Part shown: piece by piece, positions 1 to 12,765 of the stretch
Layout: every line of letters starts with the position of its first letter
Position numbering within the stretch: the stretch's first letter is position 1
Source of the DNA: Branchiostoma floridae
Taxonomy: Eukaryota; Chordata; Leptocardii; Amphioxiformes; Branchiostomatidae
Direction of reading: 5' to 3'
Length of the DNA stretch: 60,000 bases
Assembly: GCF_000003815.2 (NCBI RefSeq)
Contig: NC_049982.1
Location: 7,303,440 to 7,363,439, forward strand
Translations under genes and position numbers: made by a program
Notes under the pieces: model-generated
Databases searched by the model: none
Seen by the model: only the letters and a program-made list of their open reading frames with translations
Told to the model about the DNA's origin: nothing

Positions 1-1922
1 TTCGTGCGGAGATACCGATTGATAAGCCCCATCAGGTGCGAGAAACGCTCATCGTCATGGTCGAATCTCCGGCCGAACACCACGGAACAGATGACATTGG
101 CAACCGACAGACCTATAGACACCGTGGGGTCAAACGGTTGGCCGCATTTATCCTTGAAAACTTGAACCAGATCCTGCGCCTCCTGCACGATGGTCGGCTC
201 CAGACTCTGCTTCCCGGCCCCGAAAGTGTTGAGCCAAGTCAGCGCCACCTTTCGGGTCTCCTTCCACTCGGGGCCGTAAGGGGCCGTGCCAATACCTGGT
301 GACAATGGAAACTCTAATTATAATGCCAGGAGACTATTCGGTTCCGTCTCAAAGTCTTTTTTTCTTGCAATTGACTGAACTTTCTTTATCTTTATCTATC
401 AATTTCAAAAAGGGATTTGCGGATTCCAAACTCCCGTCTTTAACAGCTTGACTAGTCATTGCAGCAATCGTATCCGTCAATCAGCAGTCCCTAATAGTAT
501 AATACTATGAGAAACACGGTGACCATACATGACTTCACGATTATAATTGTTTAGGCAAGTTCAGAGACTACTCTTGTTGCTAGGATTACTAACTAGCTTC
601 CTTCCAATGTAAGCAAAGAGGACGTCTTATGTACAGACTTTACAACTAAGACTTGAAGCAAACTCGCGGGGTCAATGACCAACCTTATGATAACTCAGCA
701 ACCTTACAATCGAAAAAAAAACAACCTCATAATCAGGAACATTGTGATAGAAAATGGGCTTTCCAAATAAGTGTTTTTACTACTCGTACAAATGCTTCAA
801 ATTTGGTGACGAAATCTCATCATGTAAAGATGTCTCCCCACCTTTTCCCCTTGTCCCTATTGTCCGTCTCCACACGAACAAGTCCGGACGGGACGAAAAG
901 ACGTCGCCATGCCTCAGCAAAGCTTCTTTCACAGCGTCCTGTCCGCTCAGCACGACTGCTGGGCGTGGGCCGAGCCAGACACTGGGTAATGAAGACCTAT
1001 GTTTAGACTGTTATTCGCCAAAATTTCCAATCTACACAATAAAAGTAAAAGCAGTTGTTGCCCAGTCAGTTGTGCTCTTCCTCAACCAATCCCTAGAGGC
1101 ACTGTCAGTGTAATATTACACTATAAACACATATATAACATAATTATAACATATTTCCGCTGATGTACAGCTAATATCCTAACGCAGTTCCAAGATCTGT
1201 CTCCTGTCTGAAGATGAACACCCCAGCAACAAGCCTGGCAATAAAAATGTTGTCCTGTGGACACAATCCTGTACAATTCCTCGAATTCTTACTGACTGCA
1301 CATAATACTATACCATTAGGCTCGCCCCTGTGGTGTCGCAAAAAAAACAATATGTATTCCCTATCGGAAAAAAATGAATTCGCGTACTAATACCGGGTAT
1401 AGTCTCGTCAGTTGTCCTCCCAAAACTGCACTCGAGATACAAGACTATGACCCATATATTTAAGTTTGAACGCAGTATCCCCTACAATATCCCCCACAAT
1501 ATCCCCACAATAGTAGCGATGATTTACACATTTCACGCTTCAACAAGTTCAAAAGCCGAGCCCCTGTATGTTTGGGTCTTGATCCACTAGTTTTTTGTGT
1601 TTTGCAAGGTGCCTCTTCAACTTCAAGGCCACCCCACCCCACATTTTTCTGGTCACATGCTAAACGTTATTTCACTAAATAATCATGACGACAAATAACA
1701 CTGGCTACATATCAGCAGTGAGTCTGAATTTACGCACGTGAAGACGTCGCCATATTTCAGTCGCCATTCAGCGAACACTCGATGTTGTCCCCGGGCGAGC
1801 TCGCGCAGGTTACCGACGATCGGCCAGGCACGAGGCCCTGGTGGGTATTTCCTCCTCAACCTGAGGTTTTGGACGTACAGGTAGACCCCCAGCAGTACTA
1901 AGACTACAAAGAACAACCCCAT
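1..1922 (-). CDS. Cytochrome P450 clan 2 (CYP2-like) gene A, partial: exons 1-3
   Basis: Microsomal heme-thiolate monooxygenase of the CYP2 type; the substrate cannot be told from sequence. Exon 1 (1738-1922) starts at the only plausible ATG and encodes a hydrophobic N-terminal anchor (GLFFVVLVLLGVYLYVQ), basic stop-transfer residues and the proline hinge YPPGP. Exon 2 (842-981) encodes VWLGPRPAVVLSGQDAVKEA. Exon 3 (1-295) carries the C-helix WxxxR motif (WKETR) and is cut by the window edge about 13 nt before its expected end. Splice sites are GT/AG with phases 2 and 1, as in the other loci. Exons 4-8, including the I helix and heme loop, lie outside, so intactness cannot be judged. Intron 1 is shorter than in D, with a segment missing just upstream of exon 2. 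Closest locus in the window is D. Confidence 0.9.
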
Positions 1923-2893
1923 GTTACTGCCAAATGTCCTGGCCAGCTACTCCACAAGTCTGTGAGAGTGCCTGTCGCCTCGCAGAGTGCAAAGTTGCAT
2001 GACATAAACACTAACGGATGACGTTGGAATTCCCTCCAAGCGATTGCATTGTTCAAACGCAATAGAGCGTCTTCAACCCCCTTGTCCTGATACACCACGT
2101 AAGCGTCACCTTTGGTCTCACCTCAATGCTGCGTCCTTCGTATTCGTTCTCCAAGGTCAGCTGCACCACAGCCATGACAGCGTCTGGCTCAGAGTCCACC
2201 CACCGAAACATAACCACACATACTGGGCCCCAAACGGTTTCTACCGGTAAATAGTCAGCGTTGCCTCGATATGACACTTTTTATTATTTTATTATCTGCT
2301 GCCATTCTCAACACCATTTTGCCAGAATATCTGCGACTTAGATGTACATACATGCCTTACGTCAAGGTGATTTGTGGCAGGTATCTATGTTAGGACAATA
2401 CGCAAGGATACAGATAAAGCGAGGAGGTCATCACGCAGTGATGAATAAGATGTATTAAGCGAAGTTACTTGGTAGGTTACTACATATCACAATTATACTT
2501 GATTTAACAATGCTGCATATATTGGAATAAGTGGATCCTTAAACAATAAACGCTTTCGAAACAAAATGCTCATTTCATGCCTAAGCCAACAAAAATAGGG
2601 TTGGAAATATAGAAATTATCCCTTGTACGAACAAGGAATATATGAATACATCCTCAATAATCAATATCACTTGTCATGTAACGAAGTTTCCCTAATTAGC
2701 AAATACTTGCTGTGTGTAATCGTTTAGATATTTCGTCAAAAGTATTAGAACACTTAGTAATATCGAAGCCAACTATTCTTTGCATAATTACGATTACTAC
2801 AGCTGCACCACGTTAAGTTCGTGTTCAAGAAGAACACGTCGCTTTAAATACAATGCGTTTAAGGTAAGTAATGCGTTTAAGGTAAGGTCATGC
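1923..2893. other. Spacer between P450 loci A and B
   Basis: This is the 5' flank of A and the 3' flank of B. It holds the conserved upstream block of the array at about 1981-2040 (GTGCAAAGTTGCATGA, then TGACGT and GGAATTCCC). The rest is AT-rich and nearly identical to the spacer to the right of D. The open frame on the minus strand at 2053-2277 is also present next to D, but no family is recognised and its conservation is explained by the duplication. No other gene is seen. Confidence 0.6.
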
Positions 2894-5800
2894 CTAAAAT
2901 CGCGGTACTGCACAGATTTTAAACGGCTTCGGAGAAAGCACGAGCCCGAAAATCCCCTCCGTGTCTGGCGGTGGAGCGCCCTCTGGCAGCTTGAAGGTGA
3001 ACTGCTGCAGCAGAGAGGTGAAGAAGAGGAACAGCTCGAACTTAGCCAGCTGTTCTCCGAGGCACCTCCGGGGACCTGGTGTGGTAGAAAACGAAATGTC
3101 AGTGATCACCAATCAGTGCCCCTTATTGTTAGCAATCTAGATTAACAAAAGATTATGTGCACGACGTGTACAAACATGTTTACGTCAAGATACAGTATTG
3201 GAAAACTGCATGATGGTGCATTTTATATACTCAGGCAAAAGTCTTTCAGAAATACGTTTGGTGAGGGCTTGCTTTTAGGACACATACAATCTTTGCGATA
3301 CAATCTCTACCAGCTCAAAGGAGGTTTCAAGTCAAAGACAAAGTGAGAACTTCCATGCCTGTGCCGAACGGCAAAAAGGACTCCGCCCTCTGTACCAGCT
3401 GACCGTCACTGTCCAGGAATCGGGTGGGGTCGAACCGCTCCGGATCGGGCCAGTACTTCGGGTCCATGTGGAGAGACCACAGGTTGGGCAGGATGAAGGT
3501 GCCGGCGGGGATCTGGGACAGGTAAAACAATTTTCAAGTGTAATAAAGGTATAATAAAAACCACAAAAAGCACATTACGGTGGATTATAATGTGAAACAT
3601 GTTAACGTACGGACAGAAAGAAGTACAGAGTGTTTACCTGATGGCCCAGGACTGTAACAGGAGCTGTGGTCTCGTGAGGAGCAGACAAGGGAACGATGGT
3701 CCGGATCCGCTGGGCCTCACGTATGGTCGCCTCCGTGTAGGGAAGGTGTTCTCGCAGCAGCATAGATGGAGTCTGTGGTTAACGTAAGTTACGTATCTAC
3801 ACATGAAATATATATATATAACATATAGAGTCCATAGGATATATGATACAACAGCAAGTTTTATGTTTGTGTTAAAAGAAAGCGCAATCTGACTTAGCTT
3901 TGTCCCGTTTGAATAACATTCTTTTCCTGACTGTTAATGTTTAGACATACATTAGGTTCAATTCATATTACATACAATTCTTCTAACTATACAGTACCAA
4001 AAAGTAGCAAATCTTGTATCATAAACTCCCAGGTCTTCCCAATCATGAACAGCAGCCACCCCGATCTCTTTAATGCTAATTACATGGTCTTTGTACAGAT
4101 GTGAGAAGCACCTGTTTTCCGAGCGACTAATCGATCTCCTCCTGCACCTTTTGCTGCACATCCGGGTTCATGACCAGGTACAGCAGGGCCCAGCGGAGCG
4201 TGCTGGCGGTGGTGTCGGTTCCCGCCAAGAACAGGTTCCTGATGACGTTGAAAATGTTGTTCTCTGGCATTTCAGACAGTATTCTGTTCCCTGATGATTG
4301 AAGACAATGTCAACGACCTCGCGTTACGAATAACATAGTAGGAAACAATATAAAAGACACTGAACTTGCAAACAAACGGTACGAAAATTAAGCAGCAAAT
4401 GAAGCTTCAAATGCTGGTCGAATACGCAGTCTAATATGTTGCAGAAAAACGTATTGCAAAAGCAGGACATCCCCCTAACTGTTGATGCATAACCAACAAA
4501 ATAATGTTGATGATCGACTCTGCAGATTTGTTCTTTTCTGTGACCTACCTTGGTGCTCCTCCAGTAGAAAACCATCGATGACGTCCCTGATGTTGTTCGG
4601 GTCAAAGGTCTCCCTGTGCTCCTGGATGACGTCAATAACGAAGCTGCGAATTTCGTCACTGCACGTCACCACCTCCTTCAGCTTCCGGCGGAAAGACGGG
4701 ACGTGCCGCAGTATTGGATAGATGTTCAATGCCTGCTCACTATCAGCCCAAATTATGCTTGTAACGTCCAATTCAACTGCCGATATCTTTAGCCTCCATG
4801 GTAAAATACATTCATTTACAGCTTCAGTAGCGTGTAGATCCAAATATTCGGAGATTTGAACATATCTTCGGGAATCTTCGTTGATGGTGTGATAGCATGC
4901 AACTTAAACCTGAATGAAGACGACACAGTCACACACCTGAGAAGACGTATTCGTGTGGAGATACCGATTGATAAGCCCCATCAGGCGCGAGAAACGCTCA
5001 TCGTCATGGTCAAATCTCCGGCCGAACACCACGGAACAGATCACGTTGGAAACCGACAAACCCAGAGACACCGTGGGGTCGAACGGCTGGCCGCGTTTAT
5101 CCTTGAAAACTTGAACCAGATCCTGCGCCTCCTGCACGATGGTCGGCTCCAGACTCTGCTTCCCGGCCCCGAAGGTGTTGAGCCAAGTCAGCGCCACCTT
5201 TCGGGTCTCCTTCCACTCGGGGCCGTAAGGGGCCGTGACAACACCTGATGACAATGAAAATGGTGACAACTTACCTCCGAACGGTGACAACTAAATTATA
5301 ATGCCAGGAGACTATTCGGCTCCGTCTCGGGTCACAAGCCTTTTTTCTTGTCAGAACTTTCTTTATCTTTATCTATCGATTTCCAAAAGCGATTCCAGCG
5401 ATGCAGATTCCAAACCCCTTGTATCCTTACCTTTTCCTCTTGTCCCTATTGTCCGTCTCCACACGAACAAGTCCGGACGGGACGAAAAGACGTCGCCATG
5501 TTTCTGCAGAGCCTCTTTCACAGCGTCCTGTCCGCTCAGCACGACTGCTGGGCGTGGGCCGAGCCAGACACTAAGTAATGAAGACATTTCAAAGCTGTTT
5601 AATAAGCAGTAATGTAGAGTCGAATGAATAATGATATCCGCCACTTTATTGTACATCAATGCCCTATCAGGCTAAGTATGTATACAGGCATACATAAACA
5701 AAAGTTGAAACAAAGTACTGTGTAGCAATAAATGAGGAGAAATAATAGGCCCACCGTCCTATGTTTACCGTGTTATTCACCAAAATTTGCAATCTACATA

Positions 5801-6718
5801 ATAAAAATAAAAGCAGTTGTTGCCCAGTCAGTTATGCTGTTCCTCAACCAATCTCTAGAGGCACTGTCAGTCTAATATTACACTGTAAACACATATATAA
5901 CATAATTATACTATACCATTAGATTCACCCTACAGGATTTTTGCGAGTAAAATAAATGCTCATATTTCCGCTGATGTACAGCTAACGTCCTAACGCAGTT
6001 CCAAGATCTGTCTCTTGTCTCCTGAAGATGAACACCCCAGCAACAAGCCTGGCAATAAAGATATTGTCCTGTGGACACAATCCTGTACAATTCCTCGAAT
6101 TCTTACAGACTGCACACAATGCTATACCAGTGGGCTCGCCCCTGTTGTGTCGCAAAAAAACAATATGTATTCCCTGTCGCCGAAAAAAATGAATTCGCGT
6201 ACTAATATCGGTATAGTCTGGTCAGTTTTCCTTCCCAAAACGGCACTCGAGATACAAGACTTTAACGTTTGTGACCCAGTATTGAAGTTTGAACGCAGTA
6301 TCCCCCACAATATCCCCACTATAGGAGGGGACGCTTCAACAAGTTCGAAATCTGAGCCCCTGTATATTCAGGTCTTGCTCCACTAGTTTCCTGTGTTTTG
6401 CACGGTGCCTCTTCAACTTCAAGGCCAACCCACCCCACATTTTTCTGGTCACATGTTAAACGTTATTCCACTAAGAAATCATAACGACAAATAACACTGG
6501 CTACATATCAGTAGTGAGTCTGAATTTACGCACGTGAAGACGTCGCCATATTTCAGTCGACATTCAGCGAACACTCGCTGTTGTCCCCTGGCGAGCTCGC
6601 GCAGGTTCCCGACGATCGGCCAGGCACGAGGCCCTGGTGGGTATTTCCTCTTCAACCTGAGGTTTTGGACGTACAGGTAGACTCCAAGCAGTACCAAGGC
6701 TACAAAGAACAACTCCAT
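2894..6718 (-). pseudogene. CYP2-like P450 gene B: eight exons but a nonsense codon in exon 5
   Basis: All eight exons are present: 6534-6718, 5431-5570, 4937-5244, 4549-4732, 4112-4290, 3638-3772, 3359-3512 and 2894-3075. They give the anchor, WKETR C-helix, AGTDTT I helix, ExxR (EAQR), PERF and the heme loop FGTGPRRCLG that is split by intron 7. Three defects are visible. Codon 327, GAG in the paralogues, is TAG (plus strand cta at 4127-4129), cutting the protein after the I helix and before ExxR and the heme cysteine. The intron 7 donor is GC (CAG then GCATGG) instead of GT. A small deletion removed the pyrimidine tract before the exon 4 acceptor, leaving gatagtgagcag. The TAG alone predicts loss of function, so I call it a pseudogene or a null allele. 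Paralogue E shares the GC donor but not the stop. Confidence 0.85.
4127..4129 (-). other. Premature TAG in exon 5 of P450 B
   Basis: On the minus strand exon 5 reads GAG ATC GAT TAG TCG CTC. C, E, F and G have GAG (Glu) and D has GTG (Val) at this codon. A single G-to-T change explains it. It falls at residue 327 of 488. Confidence 0.85.
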
Positions 6719-6780
6719 TTTGCTGCCAACTGTCCTGACCAGCTACGCCACAAGTCTGTGAGAGTGCATATCGCCTGGCA

Positions 6781-6834
6781 GTGTGCAAAGTTGCATGAGG
6801 TAAACACCAACGGATGACGTTGGAATGCCCTCCA
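6781..6834 (-). promoter_or_regulatory. Conserved upstream block of P450 B
   Basis: It lies about 60-115 bp upstream of the B start codon and has the same order of motifs as in the other loci: GTGCAAAGTTGCATGA, then TGACGTTGG, then GGAATGCCC, where the paralogues have GGAATTCCC. It may be proximal promoter or 5' UTR. The regulatory role is inferred. Confidence 0.35.
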
Positions 6835-6961
6835 AGCGATTGCATTGTTCAAACGCAATAGAGCGTCTTCACCCCCTTTGTCATGTTACACCACATAAGC
6901 GTCACCTTTGGTCTCACCTCAATGATGCGTTCCTTCGTTATCCAAGGTCAGCTGCACCGCA

Positions 6962-7157
6962 TACTCTCCAAGCAGAGGTTTAGGCTCCAGCTGTTTTTTT
7001 TACGTTTTTTTAGTCGTTTTTATCGGGCTTTCTATTTTGTATTGTATCTTGTACTGGCTGGCGTACTTCAAGAAAAATGACAAAATAGAAAGTCTGATAA
7101 AACGACTAAAAAAAACGTTAAAAAAACAGCCGGAGCCTAACCTCTGCTTGGAGAGTA
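6962..7157. mobile_element. Inverted-repeat MITE upstream of P450 B
   Basis: 196 bp, almost wholly palindromic. The ends are TACTCTCCAAGCAGAGGTT and its complement, with the arms continuing to the centre (TTTAGTCGTTTT... / ...AAAACGACTAAA). It is flanked by the direct repeat CACCGCA (6955-6961 and 7158-7164). The empty site is seen upstream of A and D (ctgcaccacagcc). The same insertion is at 24661-24849 upstream of E. No coding capacity; superfamily not assigned. Confidence 0.85.
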
Positions 7158-7892
7158 CACCGCAGCCATGGCAGCCTCTGGTTACACCCACCGAAACACG
7201 GTCAACACAACCAAACATAGCAGGCCCCAAACTGGAGTTTCTATCGGTAAATACTAAAGTCAGCGTTGCCTCTCTTTGACACTTTTTATTATCTCATTAT
7301 CTTTTGCCGTTCTCAACACCATTTTGCCAAAATATCTGCGAATTAGATGTACATACATACTGTGTTCTAATTCCTCGACCTTACGTCAAGGTGCTTTGTG
7401 GCAGGTATCTATATTAGGACAATACGCAAGGATACAGATAAAGCATGGAGGTCGTCACGCAGTGATGAATAAGATGTATTAAGCGAAGTTACTTGGTAGG
7501 TTACCACATATCACAATTATGCTTGATTTAACAATGCTACATATATTGGAATAAGTGGATCCTTAAACAATAAAGGCTTTCGAAACAAGTTGCTCATTTC
7601 ATGCCTAAGCCAACAAAAATAGGTTTGGAAATATTGAAATTATCCCTTGTACAAACAAAGAATATATGAAAACATCCTCAATAATCAATATCACTTGTCA
7701 TGTAACGAAGTTTCCCTAATTAGCAAATATTTGCTGTGTGTAATCGTTTAAATATTTCGTCAAAAAGTATGAATTCACTTGGAAATTTCAAATCCAACTA
7801 TACTTTGCATAATTATGATTACCACATACGCACCATGGTTTAAGAAGAACGTGGTGTTTTAAAAACAACTGAGTAATGCGTTAAGATCCTGA
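7158..7892. other. Spacer between P450 loci B and C
   Basis: AT-rich sequence shared with the spacers A-B, D-E and E-F. It is the 5' flank of B and the 3' flank of C. Beyond the MITE to its left I see no gene or further element. Confidence 0.5.
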
Positions 7893-10800
7893 CTAAAATC
7901 GCGGAAATGCACAGATTTCGAACGGCTTTGGAGAAAACACAAGCCCGAAAATCCCCTCCGTGTCTGGAGTAGGGGCGCCCTCTGGCAGCTTGAAGGTGAA
8001 CTGCTGCATCAGAGAGGTGAAGAAGAGGAACAACTCGAACTTGGCCAGTTGTTCTCCGAGGCACCTCCGGGGACCTGACTCGGTAGGAAATAAACTGTAT
8101 CATCAAATATACAATACTAAGCGCTTGTCTTCTATTCTGTGATACTCTTAAAGGGTCGTTCGAAAATTCACTTGGCCAGCGTTTGCTTAGACGAATTGTT
8201 TATGGTGCATAGATGCATCATTTGCCACCAGAACAAATGACTTTTCACTCCAAGGTGAAAACTGGCTCACCTGTGCTGAACGGCAGAAATGACTCTGTCC
8301 CCTGTTTCAGCTGACCGTCACTGTCCAGGAATCGGGTGGGGTCGAACCGCTCCGGATCAGGCCAGTACTTCGGGTCCATGTGGAGAGACCATAAGTTGGG
8401 CAAGATGAAGGTCCCGGTGGGGATCTGGGACAGGTAAAATGGTGTGAGAATGGTATGTTGTAGAACACAGAAAGCACTTTACGATGGATTATGATGTGGA
8501 ATATACGTTAGTTAACGTGGGAACTACAAGAAACGCAGAGTAGTTACCTGATGGCCCAGGACTGTAGCAGGGGCTGTGGTCTCATGAGGAACAGACGAAG
8601 GAGCGATGCTCCGGATTCGTTGGGCCTCGCGAATGGTCGCCTCCGTGTAGGGAAGGTGTTCTCGCAGCAGTATAGATGGAGTCTGTGGGGATAGTAGATA
8701 CGTATTTACACATAATTAAAGAGTGACAGCAATAAGGTATCTGATATAGTCTGTTGGAAACGTGTTATAACGGCGAGTTTTAGTAGCTTGTCAAGCGTAA
8801 ACCGACTCAGCTTTGTCCAGTTCGAATGTGCATTTGAATACTGCCTTGTAATGATGAAAGATATATAAGATGACGCAATTATTCTAACGATATTGCGCTA
8901 AGGCGTAGCAAATCCTGGATCATAATCCCCCTTTCTTGGTAACAGCTACCATAAGATCCCGTTTGAAGCAAATAACAAGTCTCTCGTCTTTTTATTTGCC
9001 TTAGTACTGATGCGGGAAGCACCTTTTTTCCTAGCGACTCATCGATCTCCTCCTGCACCTGGCGCTGCACATCCGGGTTCATGACCAGGTACAGCAGGGC
9101 CCAGCGGAGCGTGCTGGCGGTGGTGTCGGTTCCCGCCACGAACAGGTTCCTGATGACGTTGATGATGTTGTCCTGTGGTAGTTCAGACAATATTCTGTTC
9201 CCTATAGATACAAAACATCGGATAAGCAAAGGACTCTTCTCACAAACGTACCTTATGTTTCAGCCACAATTCCACGAAGAAATACCTCAAAGGCGCCAAA
9301 GTGGCTCAATTAATGTGCAACAGAAAAGCAAGAAAAGAACCCACACATCGCAAGGTGCAGAGAAATGTACTAATTATATGGTCTTATATAAATTAAACAA
9401 AGAAAGGCAGATTGCCGCTGCGTTTCTACGACAGTGGATGTAGCGCTCAGAAGGAGGTGATGATGATGATGAAACGTGCAAGTTTGTTATTCTGGATGAC
9501 CACGTACCTCGGTGCTCCTCCAGGAGAAAACCATCGATGACGTCCCTAATGTTGTTCGGGTCAAAGGTCTCCCTGTGCTCCTGGATGACGTCGATGACGA
9601 AGCTGCGCATCTCCTCGCTGAACGTCACCACCTCCTCCAGCTTCCGGCGGAAAGACGGGACGTGCCGCAATATGGGGTAGATGTTCAATGCCTGGGAGAA
9701 CAGACAGAATATAGAAATGGGAGCAATGCAGCAATGCTTCACTATCGGCCTCCATATGAAAAAATATTCCGCTACAACAGTACTGTGTAGAGTTCCAAAT
9801 ATTTGCCGTAATTCAGGGACATGAACAAAACTTTAGGAATCTACGTTGGTGATTTAAATTTGATACCCAAACCTGTCACGGTGAACCTGTATGAGAAGAC
9901 GCACCTGAGAGGACGCATTTGATTGGAAGTACCGATTGAGGAGCCCCATCAGGCGCGAGAAACGCTCGTCGTCATGGTCGAATCTCCGGCCGAACACCAC
10001 GGAACAGATCACGTTGGAAACCGACAGGCCTAGAGACACCGTGGGGTCGAACGGTTGTCCACGTTTATCCTTGAAAACCCGAACCAGATCCTGTGCCTCC
10101 TGTACGATGGTTGGCTCAAGACTCTGTTTCCCGGCCCCGAAGGTGTTGAGCCAAGTCAGCGCCACCTTTCGGGTCTCCTTCCACTCCGGACCGTACGGGG
10201 CCGTGGCAACACCTGATTACAATGCAAACGGTGACAACTTGATTAGAATTCGTTCCTATAAGATCACAGACATTCTTTCTTGACAGAACTTTCTTAATCT
10301 ATCGATTTCAAAAAGTGATATGCGCATTCCGGAAATTTTATGGATGACATCCAATGCAGAGTGCAAAAATAATGAGATAGTGCGAAAAAAAAAACAAGAT
10401 GGCTAGATTTTCAAAATAGACACCATAAACATCGTAACAAGATTTGAAGTGACAAAACGTGGCATCACAACTAACAAGGCATTCATTCCCGTGTTAAAGA
10501 AGTGACTAGTGTAGTAAAAGTGATACTAGTGTGGTACACTGGTAGCACTTGCCAAGCTGGCAACTACATGCATGGCTTCCATATTGGTGGCACTTTTACA
10601 ACTATCCAACAAGCTTCACTTCTGCAACTATAGTCATGGCTACCTCCCTAGTGTCACTTCTCCCAAGTATGATTATTAGGCTACAACACAACCTATTTGC
10701 CTGTTTTGGTCTATCTGGCCACCCTCGAAGAGGAAATCAGGCGAAAATTAATGCGCGCACTGATGTCATCCACAAAATTTACTTGCTGTGCCTGTGGCCT

Positions 10801-11501
10801 TATCGTGTAAAGAAAAATCGCGTACCAATGTCGGCTCGTCAGTTGTCCTTCCCAAAACCTGCACCTCAGATATAAGACTTATAGTTTGTGACCCGATAAC
10901 AAGACGTTTTGATGCAATACCTCACAATGGGAGCCAAGATGTACACATTTTACGCTTAGACAAATTCGAAAAGCCGAGCTCGAGATCCTGTTCAGGTCTC
11001 GTTCGACTGGTTCCCTGCAATTTGGACGATGCCTCGGGTATCATTTTGCTTGACTGTACGAAATAAATGCCGTGCCAGTGTAGAAAACGCTGTTATTTCG
11101 TGTTTTTCCCCCTATGAACAACACCTATGAAATAAAGTTGCTGTAGTAAAAAAAGAGGACTACTAGTAATTAAAATTAGTACCTCGACTTCGAGGCCACC
11201 CACCCTACATTTTCTGGTCGCATGTGTTTTTTTCCGCTAATAACGAATCATAACTACAAATAATACTAGCGACTACTTTAGATCGGTAATGAGTCAGCAA
11301 TGACATATTTACGCACGTGAAGACGTCGCCATATTTCACTCGCCATTCAGCGAACACTCGATGTTGTCCCCGGGCGAGATCGCGCAGGTTCCCGACGATC
11401 GGCCAGGCGCGAGGCCCTGGTGGGTATTTCCTCGTCAACCGGAGGTTTTGGACGTACAGGTAGACTCCAAACAGTACCAAGGCTACAAAGAACAACTCCA
11501 T
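7893..11501 (-). pseudogene. CYP2-like P450 gene C: exon 2 deleted
   Basis: Exons found: E1 11317-11501, E3 9905-10212, E4 9508-9691, E5 9023-9201, E6 8548-8682, E7 8271-8424 and E8 7893-8074. All are open, with GT/AG sites and the usual WKETR, AGTDTT, EAQR, PERF and FSTGPRRCLG motifs. The 140-nt exon 2 (VWLG...SGQDAVKEA) is absent between 10212 and 11317. Alignment by eye with F shows about 0.77 kb missing: sequence matching F near 28030 is joined at about 10335 to sequence matching F near 28805. Exon 1 ends in phase 2 and exon 3 begins in phase 1, so splicing E1 to E3 shifts the frame. It is a pseudogene unless the assembly dropped the segment. Exon 5 ends LGKK where the others have LGKQ. 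Confidence 0.85.
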
Positions 11502-12765
11502 TTTGCTGCTAAGTCCTCGCCAGCTACTCAGCAAGACTGGGAGAGCGAGTAACACCTCGCAGAGTGCAAAGTTGAATGAGACACCAACGGATGACGTTGA
11601 ATTCCCTACGAGCGTTCGCATTGTTCAAATGCAATAGAGCGTCTTCAATCCCCTTGGTATGTTAAGCCACTTTGTGACATAAGCTTCACCTTTGGTCTCA
11701 TCTAAATGCTGCGTTCCTTTTTGATATATATTTGCTTTTGGACAGACGAGGACAATGTGGCACTGCACTCAAGTTTTGTAACTTATATTAACAGTGCCAC
11801 ATACACGGTACAGACAGAAGGTAAAGGTAGTCTTTTACCTACCCGACCGAAGTCAGGTACCCATCTTTACACCTGGGTGAAGTGAGGTAGGTCGTGTAAA
11901 GTGCCTTTCCCAAGGGCACAACGTCGAGGGGCACGGCGGGGATCGAACTCAGGACCTCTAGATTCCGAGCTGTGACAAGAAGTGATCCCATAACCATGGC
12001 CCTGCTTGTGAATATAATGCGATGTACTCAGTGTTCGTCAAGAGGGGGGAATGACCGATAATTATAAGTTGCAAGGTGAGGTTGTGTAATGTTATCTGTC
12101 TGGTATCGTGGCCAATTACAATTATAGAGTGTGCATCGGTAGCCTAAGGGTGTCATTATCTATACTTTTGATCACAGGACCCGGTTCCAACCACCGATGA
12201 CATATCCATACAAACAACGCCCAAACATGATCTTTTGTACACTTTCTATTATCTTGAGTATTATCTTTAACTTTGCCATCCTCAATATTATTTACCCTTT
12301 TTAACGTACTATTTTACCATACTATATACGACAAAACGTGTACCAAACGTGTTCTAATTATGTGACCTTACATATATCTCAAGGTGCTATAGGGCAGTAC
12401 ACAAGGATACCGTACTGTCATACAGTCTGGCGAGGTCGTCACGGAGTGCTGAATAAGACGTTTCAAGCGAAGTCATTGCGTGGGTTACCATACATCACAA
12501 CATGGTACTTAAAATGCTGCATATAAAGAAATAATTAGATCCTTAAAAATACAGGCTTTTGAATCAGGCTACTCATATGAGTCATAGGCAAAAATAATAA
12601 TTAGAAATATTAAAATTACCCCTTCAACAAACAATGAATGCACTAATAATCCCAATTCCTCCTTTGCTTTGCATATTATGTTTATCACATCTGCACTATG
12701 CTGTATTCATATCTAAGAAGAACATGGCGCTCTAAATACAACTGAGTACTGTGTTAAAGTCCCGC
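11502..12765. other. Spacer between P450 loci C and D, with a SINE
   Basis: The 5' flank of C, with the conserved upstream block near 11565-11610. Here GGAATTCCC has lost one G (gttgaattccct). It also holds the SINE at about 11820-12005 and the 3' flank of D. The part up to about 11985 is repeated to the right of F (to 30464), where the homology stops abruptly. No gene is seen. Confidence 0.55.
11820..12005 (-). repeat. tRNA-derived SINE, minus strand
   Basis: Read on the minus strand it starts with a tRNA-like head (GGGCCATGGTTATGGGATC) and a B-box-like GAGTTCGATCCC, then a body containing CCTTGGGAAAGGCACTTTAC that is also present in the SINE at 16666-17156. A truncated copy lies at 30303-30464 beside F. 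Element boundaries are approximate. Confidence 0.65.

Noticed and set aside
36-302. Plus-strand open frames over P450 exons (here, 4856-5248, 9936-10283, 22581-22790 and others)
   Set aside because: They are antisense shadows of GC-rich P450 exon 3; the minus-strand reading gives the P450 motifs.
2053-2277. Small conserved gene upstream of P450 A, repeated at 18385-18609
   Set aside because: The frame is conserved only because the whole spacer is duplicated. No known domain, and in B and E it is broken by the MITE without other consequence.
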